Source of the DNA: Tubiluchus corallicola
Taxonomy: Eukaryota > Priapulida > Priapulimorpha > Priapulimorphida > Tubiluchidae
DNA length: 64,000 bases
Direction: 5' to 3'
NCBI GenBank assembly: GCA_030141605.1
Contig: JAQGDQ010000005.1
Span: 1,178,180-1,242,179 of the forward strand
In this document: piece by piece, positions 36,601 through 64,000 of the stretch
Layout of the letters: every line of letters starts with the position of its first letter
Position numbering within the stretch: position 1 is the first letter of the stretch
Translations under genes and position numbers: made by a program
Notes under the pieces: generated by a model
Seen by the model: the letters and a program-made list of their open reading frames with translations, nothing else
What the model was told of the DNA's origin: nothing
Database searches by the model: none

Positions 36601-37450
36601 ACGGGCTTGTGCTTCCATTTGGCCATTCTGTACTCCACTGAATCTCTTTTTTTTAACTATCGCTCTCCATATTCTCAGTCTTGTACAGTACTAATGTCGT
36701 CTCATTTACCACTTTCTCGTTATCGTCGCTGTTGTATAGTTAATTCTGCTGGTATTACTATCTACAACGTTGCCATATCTCAGGGTCTAACTCAAATTGA
36801 TAAAAGCTCCATTGGAATCACGCCCGATGTTATTACGGAGGATAGTTTCCAGCTGGGTTTCTTTCTTTGGTCTAATCCTTACAACTTTATTACCAAAGCT
36901 CTTCCAGGATCTTCTAGTCATTCAGCCGCTTCAGTTTTGATAATCCACAGCACAGCTTTCTCGGTTGATTCTCGCCTTTTCTTTGAACGGTACCTTGATA
37001 TCAGAAAGCTGATAGGGTCTCTTTTTTGTTGTTCTCTGGATATAACTTCTCTCTTCTAAACCTACAAATTAAATATTCCAACGATATAAACAAGGCGGTG
37101 ATCAATTCATACCATCAAGTACGTATGTCTCAGCTTAAATTAACTGAAAGTCTCACCCTTGATTCCCCTTCTTGTGCTGCTGCATGATGACGCTGCTTGT
37201 AGCAACATTTTTAAACTTGTGGAAGAGTCAAACAGTGATAAAGAAACGCCGTTTATTTCACGATGGCATGTATACAGAAGACTATGGAAACTGCAGAAAC
37301 TAATTACATGATCGTTTTGCAGCATAATTGACGTTAAACACATTGGTGTATTGCTCCGCTCCCGCTGCAATGTAAGCACGTTCAGCAGCATTCGGGACAA
37401 CAGTTCACGCAGGACAACAACTGTCTAAGCTAAACTAAACTAAACTAAAC
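36600..37450 (+). mobile_element. Possible retroelement fragment with a (TAAAC)4 tail
   Basis: A pyrimidine-rich open frame of 150 codons (36607-37059) is followed by about 370 bp ending in four exact TAAAC repeats (37431-37450). A frame followed by a short tandem 3' tail suits a degraded non-LTR element. I recognise no protein domain in the frame, and the minus strand is broken by stops. It could instead be unrelated sequence plus a small microsatellite. Confidence 0.25.
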
Positions 37451-38377
37451 AACATGACAGTCACAACCGATTGCTCTTTTTTATAGACACAAATTTGCAG
37501 AGCAGCAGCTCTACAGATTGTAGCTCAATTTAAATAGAATGTAGAGACAAAGTTTCAAAGCACTACAAAATGCAGACATAAAATATAATAAAGAAATTAA
37601 ACCAATTAGCCTTGCTTTACAATAAATGAGCAACAAAAATATTAAGTCTCTCTTGATTGTTCCATTCCATAGACGACCCTTATATTGAATGCCCAAGTTA
37701 CATAAGTCCTAATGGCAGCTTTCAATCGTGATTATAACCAGAAAAATAGCGTAAAATTAACTAATATTACATTGATGCATAATATATTACATTTTGGCAT
37801 TTGCCATTCCAAACTCATAGGTTTCTGTTACCTCATTTATCGGGTGTGCTTCGTCCGAGTACCCAGTTCGAAATCAGATTTGTAAAATTATTTGTCTCGT
37901 GTATAAATAGCAGTAATACGCTTATGAACTTTTTTGCAAGAAATACAGAATACTCTGTGTAGTCAACATTGGGTTACAATCTGCAATTTATTAAATGTAA
38001 ATATAATGATAATTACAACAAATGTGATTATTCAAAAATTAAAAGATTCATATGTAAGAAAGCTAGAGAACTTACGTGGGCTCAAAGCCTCACTTTTTCA
38101 TTTGTTAAAGAATTTTAAATGATTTAACCAGAAGCGACTTTTCCTTTTTAGACAATCTGCAAATTCATGAAATCTACAAAATTTATGTTGCGAATAATTT
38201 GTGATTCTGTGATGTAAAATCAAACTCAATATCGTATATGCATGTTAGTTAATGAAAAATTTTATCTGTGTAAAGATATGAGTTTTTTTTATCTATTAAC
38301 CGACATTGTTTATTTATTTATTTATTTACACAGCTAACCGAATGAATGTATTGTAGTATTGTATTTACAATAAATCG

Positions 38378-38420
<43 letters not shown>

Positions 38421-40361
38421 CTAAACTTGCAAAGCCATAAACTAAACAAACTGCGTATTTTCTTGATTGCAAAATGGTTTAATCAGCAACTCATAGTCGT
38501 AAGCGTTGTGCATTTCTTCCTATAAACGAAACTAGACTGTATATTTCCACTAATTCACTTGCAATTTTAATTGACAATAATAAAATCTAGAACGAGGCTG
38601 TCAACGAAAATTGACATTATGTTAGACGTCAATTCCAGACAACGATTAAGCTCGAGACTCGAGAGAATGTCCTCAAAAGCAATGAGTAAACCAATTTTAT
38701 TACTTGCCATCTTTTTTTCTATTCAGTGAACCGAAGTTCATACTTCATCGCTTTGTCAAAGTTGAACTGCTTTCAAAGCTTTTTAATGAGAATGATAACG
38801 TTAAATCTGATAGATACTTGTTGTGTTTCTTGGATAACAATGACCTTCCTAGTGGTGTTGCATCGCAGTTTTTATTCCTTTAACTCAACTGCTATTTTGT
38901 AGTCTCCTTATTCACGGGGCGTATTAACAGAGCTTCAAAGCGCCTAGACGAGATCAGGTAATAGCTATTCAAGGTTCAAATATGAGATTTGGCACATTTG
39001 AAATTCAACATTTGCAGATTTAAGTTGTTTTTATGAAAGACAGTTTCTTTTTGCCTTTTTTCCGATCAGTATTCTGTTGATTCACTTGGCCGAGTGTGTT
39101 CCGATTTTAGATCTATGTGAGCCTTATACTTGCGCAACTTACATCGTAAACAGCATGTGGCGTTCAGAAATATGGAAGGTGTTCTCTGGATCTCTTTTAT
39201 TGGTTCCTATTAGTGCGAATACTCGGTTGATGGCTGATTTTCATTTTTCGCCTTGGATGTCCCTAGGTTCAGTATTATGCAGCTAGCTATTTATGATTCA
39301 GTTTTCCTGAGGTCTTCTCTCTGTGAAATTCGTCAACATTTTTTGTTAACTGCATTCTCATTTGTTTTAAGAATAACAACATGAGTGGATACCTTCTAGT
39401 AAATTACTTAAGAATTATATGGCAGATTTTTATCTGCATGAAGTGGTCACTGGTCTTGTTTGGGGAAATTTGTATAAAAAACATATTCAGCCATATTCTT
39501 AAAGAAGTTTCCCCTGCTAATCTCTCGTGGTCACTATGTTATGAACAATACGACTTTATAATTGTTCGTGCACTATGTCTATGAGTAGGGACTACTAGAT
39601 ACAGTTCTGTGCATATTTCGTAGTCCCTGCTGGTAGCTAGAAAATTTTCCAACGATCAGTAGCAAAAACGCGCAGTAAAATTCTACGTGACCTTCTGCTT
39701 TTTAACCACTTTTATGCTCCATTATGGGACAAAACCACCAATAAACTAACGTCTTTATATCTAATAACCCAATGGCCTATAGCCTACTATCCTGCAGCTA
39801 GTCAAGTAAACATAAATCTTATAAATCCTACATTTTGAACACGGTAGCTATTATAATCTGCACTTGTCATAATTGTTCACGATTATAAAACGACTGGCAA
39901 AATTTACAACAGGATAGTAAAATAATGCTTTTTTGTGGAAGTAGATCTAACACGAACAGCTACATGTTTACTGGTACCGTCTTTGACATTGTTTTGACAA
40001 AGTGGAGCAAGCGCGTGCCTTCTTCAACTATCACTGCGTTTATGTTACTGCAAAGTCAACGTATTTCATCAGAAATACGATACTGTTGCTTAAGATGTAT
40101 AAATAGACCTACATCAAAGTCAATATAAATACAAAGGTTTAACTAACTTAAATGGTTAAACAATTTTATTGCCTACCTTTTAGATACAATCAAGTGGAAG
40201 TGGCACACGTACACACCAGTAAACTTGTAAGTACACAGAATGTCATACAACAACATTTATATAGGGATCCTATCACAAAAACCCAGTTTTACTTCCACGA
40301 ATTAAATTGACTGAAGCAGCTTTTGAATTCGCCATTTCAAATTTTCAGCGACAGGAAAATT
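37451..40361. other. Intergenic, no gene seen
   Basis: Very AT-rich. Only microsatellites and short random frames are visible. Confidence 0.4.
38312..38417. repeat. (TTTA)n and (AT)n microsatellites
   Basis: TTTATTTATTTATTTA near 38312-38327 and an uninterrupted (AT)n tract of about 38 bp at 38380-38417. Confidence 0.9.
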
Positions 40362-40493
40362 ATATCGCGAAATTAAATTTGAGATTAATCAAGTAATAAA
40401 GAAGACAAAAGCGAAATAGAATACATGATATCGCGAAATAAGTTTAAGACTAATTAAGTAATAAGGATAACAAAAGCGAAATAGAATACAATT
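40362..40493 (+). repeat. 66-bp tandem duplication with CGCGAAAT motif
   Basis: Unit 1 (40362-40427) and unit 2 (40428-40493) share ATATCGCGAAAT, AGTAATAA and CAAAAGCGAAATAGAATACA with scattered substitutions. Related CGCGAAA(T) words recur near 58369 and 60719-60785. Confidence 0.75.
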
Positions 40494-43090
40494 TTATTTT
40501 GCTGGACACTATAACATAATTTATACGACGATAGTAATACTTTTACAAATAATAAAGCAGATATACTACAAAGTGTCTTTACTTGAAGCGGGCAATAATC
40601 CCTCATGCAACAGTGATTCAGGTTACTGATAGTGTTATTGAAACGTTGACACAAAACTTAACAGGAGGAAGAAAATATAAAAAAGTAATGACTAAGCTTA
40701 TATTTGAACCAGAACTTTTGGATTACAAATCTAAATCATGGCAGGTCTAAACTAAATCGTAAGCGTTCACGAATCAGTCCAACATTCCATAATTGTTAAT
40801 TTGCTCACGCAAGAGTAATTACTAATTAATTAAATCATTTTTATAAATTTAAAGCCTGTATGATTCTTGAGTAATTATTTAAGTACTTTCAAATGTAAAG
40901 GACCTTGCTCAGTAATCACTTTTCCAACGGTCATTTTTTACCAAAAAAGCTGCAATGTTTTGTATAACAAGGTTATGTTATATCAACTGGTTGGCAATAC
41001 ATGTTAGGTTTAACAAAAGTTCGCGAGAAATTAAATATTGTAAAGTTGTAATATGAATAATTATTCATAATCCTAATTTCAAGATTATTGGCTAATAGCT
41101 GAAATGCCTGAATTTTTTAACAAAACTTGACTGAAATAAAGCAAAGTATGAAAAAGTCAGATTTAAGTTGAGGTTTGAACACAGGGACATTCGGATTGTA
41201 AGTCAAAAATAACGATCACCAGGACACACGGCCCCGCTGCAGGTGATATCACGCCTACTAATTTTTAGAAGTGTCTTATGTATGATTTGTATTTAAGTTA
41301 TCATTAAGGGTTTTAATCTAAAAAATGGTGAACAGTCTTAGCCGTCGCGACTTTACTATATGTACGATTTATTACTGTATTACACTATTTTGCTTTGACC
41401 ATAGTTTTTGTTGGACCGAAACTGAAACTAAAACGTTCTTTGTCAGCTTCTTAAGATCACCTATTATAATTATTTTTTATAATTATACTTACGTATATAA
41501 AGTAAATAAGTCTCACTTTATTAGACACATAAACTTTTCCTTTTATTAGGCCTGCTTTTCTTGTGGCACAGTTGGACGAATTCTATTGGAATTTTTAAGT
41601 TTTTTTAGAAGGGAATTAATATTCTAATACACAAAAATTCTTAAAATTTGTGTTTTTAAGGACTATATAAATTTTTAAAATTGCGCAGGCGCTTGTATTA
41701 GTATATGTGTAAATTATATACGCAGATATGACAAATGGGTGTATACTGTTTATGAAAAATATATGAAAATCGTTGTTTTCAAATAGGTGCGTGCTTTACA
41801 TCCATCGTGGGCAGATTGTAATTTATTTCAGTAGAATACCTAAACTTCAGTACACTAATCAGCAGTAGTATCGTGGCGCCCTCTATGTTCAGAAAAGTTG
41901 CTTTTTGAGAACTCCGTGTTGAATGCTTTGTAATACATAGCGGGACTACCCACTATAAACGACAGAAATATATTACATTTGTTAATTGTGAGTTATAATT
42001 AAAGCATAAAAGTTAGCAGCAATATACTCAAAGCTTTAAAGAGGAAGAAAAGGGAATTTTAAAATATATTCCATATAAATTCCAAAAAAACTTTCCATAC
42101 AAAGTTATATTACTTAGCATTACGCTTACCCGTTTGAAAACCTTATGTAACTGGAAAATTCTCAATAATTTAAAACGTTTACACTAACTGGTTATACGTC
42201 ACTGTATCACCATCCCATTGTGCAACACATGCTGGACTGGTTCACCAAAAACACATTATGAATATTATTGGCAATATAAAATAATTTATACGTTTGCTTA
42301 GCTAGTGAAGATTGTGCTAAGATTCTGGTGGTTTCTTCGAACTTTACGTAATGTTATGTAAATTTGTTTCAAACGGCTTACCGCTAAAATGTTGCGCCTA
42401 GCAGTCATTGCGGAAGTCTAAATAGTTTTAGATAGCCTTACTACTAACACAAGCTCTATAATACAATAAGACTGAATGTTAGTGATAGTGATAAAAAAAT
42501 TTCAAAGCAAATTTTTTTAAATTTTATTTATGGAGTGTCTTATTGTCATTTAATACCTTCCGATACCTTTATTTGTCCTGTCTGCGTCAAGACTATTACA
42601 AAAATATGTCTATTGTCCGCCCAATCAAGCTCATACAACACGAGTCACATGAACAAGTCTGATATGTAAAATATCATGGTTTTCGATGTAACAATAGGTA
42701 CAATTGCGCTAACAAATTTCTTTTCTATTTTTTATAGTTTCAGGACCGTAGTCAGGTCTGGATTGGCCATTAAACCTATGCGCACGGGTGTTTTTTGACA
42801 GGCGAGTGAAGTAACCCCTTTTTGCCAAAAAATTGAAATATTTAAGCATGCTACCCATGTTGGAATTTACAAAGTATCGCAAGAACTTATAATAAGCTTT
42901 TGTATATTTACGGCTTAGCACGGTACTACGATTTTTATGTTCAAAATGATTTAAACCAGATAATGCATAGACACTCGTTCTACGCACTCGCGTTTAATTT
43001 TTTTATTTTTATTAAAAAAACTCGCGTCCAATGATGGAACAAACATACAACTAACCAAATTTTGATGACAAACTTGAAAAACAGCAGATG
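40494..43090. other. Intergenic, no gene seen
   Basis: AT-rich. Short frames such as 41325-41549 (plus) and 42709-42987 (minus) carry no recognisable motif and I treat them as random. Confidence 0.4.
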
Positions 43091-43097
43091 TGAAAAG

Positions 43098-43152
43098 GGC
43101 CCATCAGCCTGGACTTGAACCAGGGACCTTCTGCTTGCAAGGCAAAGGAGTT
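43098..43152 (-). pseudogene. 3' half of a tRNA-Ala(TGC), D arm missing
   Basis: On the minus strand an anticodon arm TTTGC-CTTGCAA-GCAGA (anticodon TGC) is followed by AGGTC and a perfect T arm CCTGG-TTCAAGT-CCAGG, with a B box matching GGTTCAAGTCC. Where the D arm and 5' acceptor strand should be there is unrelated AT-rich DNA. It cannot fold into a full tRNA, so it is a truncated gene, a retro-inserted tRNA half or a SINE fragment. Confidence 0.65.
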
Positions 43153-44320
43153 AGATGTATTAATTAATGCACATTTACACATACACACATGTAAGCATAA
43201 TAGTCATATTTTATAAACATTAATTATTTTTATAATTTATGTTTTAATGCAATATGTAATAATTGTATAAATTAACGTATATATAATTTAACATAATGTA
43301 ACTTATAAAGTAAAATAATATAAATTAATGTAACTAGTATAATTAATATAATATACTATAATTAATAATTGACTCCTGTCTAAGTACAGTGCTGTAAAAC
43401 AAAAATGTAAAAACATATAATTTTACTGATTATGAAATAACACGTCTCACTTTCGCCAATATAGGGAGAAAAGCTGAATAGTTGAGTATATACTGGAAGT
43501 TTTCAGTTAGACCTCAATGTAAAAAGGTCTCGACCACCCCACCAACTCCGATTGAAGAATTTAACGCCCCCACCCCGATTCCTCTGTTCCCTCGGCGTTG
43601 ATGGACGTTTTGAACCTAGTCCTTTGGCTATAGTTAAGTTCGTTCTACCGTTTCTAATGTAGTTTGGGAAAACCGATGAACAACAGTCTCATATTGAAAA
43701 CGTCCTACATCATAGACTCAAATTTTGATTATATATATATATAAACATAGACCTCTTCTCTTAGCTTACGTTATTCATATTTTAAGTCCGACCTTTCTAC
43801 CTTAACGCACACGCTTTTCTCAAATTTACGCCCAAGTACAGTCATGACTAAAAAGAATATTAAGGTGGTATTATAAACAAGCTATTGAAAGTAAGCTAAT
43901 AATAATAATAATAATAATAACAATAGTAATAGCAATAGAGTTGCACATTTTTCATGATTCAGTGGGGCAGCACTTGCGTGATTCACTCAACACCGGAAGT
44001 GGTTGATGACTCGTTCAGGCAGTTGCAGAGCAACCCATCGGACAACGTTCCTTAATATTCTACTATAAGTGTGCGAAAGAAAAATAAACTGTAAATAAAA
44101 TGACTAGACAAAAGAACGTCTATTGAAAAGTAAAATATAGTTTTCTGCTAACTTTTTTAAGAATAATAGTTATTAATGTAAAAACAGTTGAGGACAACCG
44201 TTATTGAAACTGCTTGTCAATCATTCCATATTTGGTGAAATCGTCTTTTTGACACGCCTTATAGATAACACCGCTGTTGTAATTCGTCAGCTGTTAAATA
44301 AAAAATGTATGGGCGCAGCT
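43153..44320. other. Intergenic upstream of the KLF gene
   Basis: AT-rich with an (AAT)n microsatellite at 43897-43921 and a short TATATATATATA run near 43730. No gene seen. Confidence 0.4.
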
Positions 44321-44321
44321 A

Positions 44322-44348
44322 ATTGGTTAATCTAAGTAAAAGGGCGGG
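44322..44348 (+). promoter_or_regulatory. CCAAT box and GC box upstream of the KLF gene
   Basis: An inverted CCAAT (ATTGG, 44322-44326) and GGGCGGG (44342-44348), an Sp/KLF-class GC box, lie 16 nt apart and about 270-300 bp upstream of the chosen ATG. Such a pair suits a proximal promoter, and the GC box could be bound by KLF/Sp proteins, including the gene's own product. The start site is not defined. Confidence 0.4.
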
Positions 44349-44620
44349 AGTTGTAATGTTTCTTGCTCGACTACACTCGCTACTTGTGTGGACTATGGAG
44401 TTGTAGCGGCAGTGATGTATGTTGTTGATATGCTGGGGTTTTGCAGTTTTAGTTCAGTTTCGGTGTAGAATTAAGAATAGCAATGAACAGTAGTAAACTT
44501 ATATCATTACCTAGTTGTTGAATCTGAGAATTAATAATGCTCATAAACTATAATTGTTAGACTTCCATGCGACACCATTTTGTTGGACCCTGGCGAGCTC
44601 CTGAATGCCATTTTGAAGTG

Positions 44621-62762
<18,142 letters not shown>

Positions 62763-64000
62763 GATTCATCACACACTGTGAACTATGAATGTTTCTTCAA
62801 TTACCTCACTTCATTTGTAACGTGTAATTTTGTGATTTCCGCATCCTGGTATAAGTTGAGCTTCGTTGAGATGCTGAACTGAAATATAGAGGACAGTCTA
62901 GAGGCATAATTCAACGTGGCAAGGTTCGGCTTTGGTATAAAGTAACATCTGAAAGGGACAATGGATTCAGCTCTTTTCAGAGTTCAGTTCAGTCATCATG
63001 ACATGTATTTCCATATTTTTGCCTTGTTTTATTTTCTGTGACATATAGTGAGAGAATGATATTAGAAGCTAGTTATGGACAGTAGAATCTAATGTCATTG
63101 AACTAAAGCATTCATCACTGCCACATTAGACAACTGTATTCATATTGCGAGGTCCAGAAAATGTTTGTTAATAAGCTCTATGCTCTGTAATATCAGTTTG
63201 TCAGTTGTTGCGTCGTTTTGTTACTTTTAAATTTGTGCTTAATATTCTGTTATTGCTCTTTGCTGTGCATGTAAATGTCATTTCGAATTTATGTAATTTA
63301 TTTGTGTTTGTAGTATATTATTTGTGCAGAGTGACTGTAAGCAAAACTGAATGTGAATTATAAGCAGCTTTTTGTAAGTTGCATAACATTGTAGAACTAT
63401 CTGCTCCGAGTCCACTCATTCCGCTGTCTATAGGAAGGCAGATTATATTACAACGATGGCGGATGGTTTAACAGACAGAAATGCAAGAAAAAACATCTGC
63501 TGTTTCGCAACGGAATATTATCTCTTCTAGTTGCAGCATTCCTTTGCGTTTTCTTGCTGACGATGGAAGACGGCTATTATCATATCAATACCGGTTTTAT
63601 AATGTAGGCTGCATAATTCTGCTTTCATTAATGACTGACAAGATTTCTGGGCCACGAAGCACGGATAATGACTGCCATGGATGTAACTAAAAAGCCTGTC
63701 TGTATTTATTATTATAGCCGGTGTGATGCAAGGAGTCTCGCCAGTGGATGCTGTTGGGATAACAAACAACTATGTTAGACACGCTGTCAGCTGTTCTCAC
63801 TTCATATTTATGCAATCTGCAGCTAAACCATCTCGAACATTATGCATAAACAACTTGTTACAAACTATTTATTCTTAGATTTGCTGGAATCTAAATTTTC
63901 GGCAAACTGATGTATTTGCATGTGACCTGAGTAAAATTTATGAAAATAAGCAGAATTCTCAGCACTAAATTGTACGGCCTATATACTACGACTACCTATC
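62763..64000 (+). other. KLF 3' UTR and downstream
   Basis: The 1.2 kb after the stop codon should contain the 3' UTR. I found no canonical AATAAA on the plus strand before the window ends, so the cleavage site uses a variant signal or lies outside. No further gene is visible. Confidence 0.45.

Noticed and set aside
42709-42987. Minus-strand 92-codon ORF
   Set aside because: No recognisable motif, no flanking splice signals that connect it to a gene; treated as random or transposon debris.

Overview
This is an intron-rich, AT-rich metazoan genomic window. The evidence is GT-AG introns with matching phases, animal-specific gene families (a PLD6/Zucchini nuclease, an SDR42E1-type dehydrogenase, a KLF6/7-type zinc-finger factor) and a background of LINE, SINE and pogo-like relics. 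Intron sizes and repeat load suggest an invertebrate of moderate genome size. I cannot place it more precisely without searches. There are no bacterial-style operons, rRNA genes or CRISPR arrays.

Four protein-coding genes can be reconstructed exon by exon, with every coding junction phase-consistent. (1) 1975-4433, plus strand, two exons: a PLD6 (mitochondrial cardiolipin hydrolase / Zucchini, piRNA-pathway) homologue of 221 aa. (2) 14925-6155, minus strand, nine coding exons: an SDR42E1-like 3-beta-HSD/NSDHL-superfamily dehydrogenase of about 412 aa with a C-terminal membrane anchor. It converges on PLD6. (3) 31927-22899, minus strand, seven coding exons: a large (about 1420 aa), mostly disordered protein with a polyproline tract, an RVxF-type PP1-docking motif, a WH2-like actin-binding helix and C-terminal PxWKR motifs of the phostensin/taperin type. 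Its leader exon may lie near 34.0 kb. (4) 44621-62762, plus strand, three coding exons: a KLF6/KLF7 orthologue of 297 aa, with introns of 10.9 and 6.4 kb and a 10 kb gene-poor upstream region.

The rest is accessory DNA. 0-1.3 kb holds two decayed LINE reverse-transcriptase C-termini. The PLD6 intron holds an inverted-repeat element. One SDR42E1 intron holds a pogo/Tigger-type element with perfect 20-bp terminal inverted repeats, a TA duplication and a transposase HTH remnant, and the next intron (7869-6398) holds a second TIR element. 15.3-22.7 kb is a repeat nest: a LINE ORF1 relic, a 3.6-kb unit bounded by ~350-bp inverted repeats with several DR1 nuclear-receptor-type motifs, and tRNA-derived SINEs. 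34.1-44.3 kb and the KLF introns hold microsatellites, a half tRNA-Ala pseudogene, a candidate MITE and a small GC-rich island.

The four genes do not form an obvious pathway; they are ordinary neighbours. The most unusual item is gene 3, whose combination and order of PP1-docking, WH2 and PxWKR modules I do not recognise as a described single-protein architecture.
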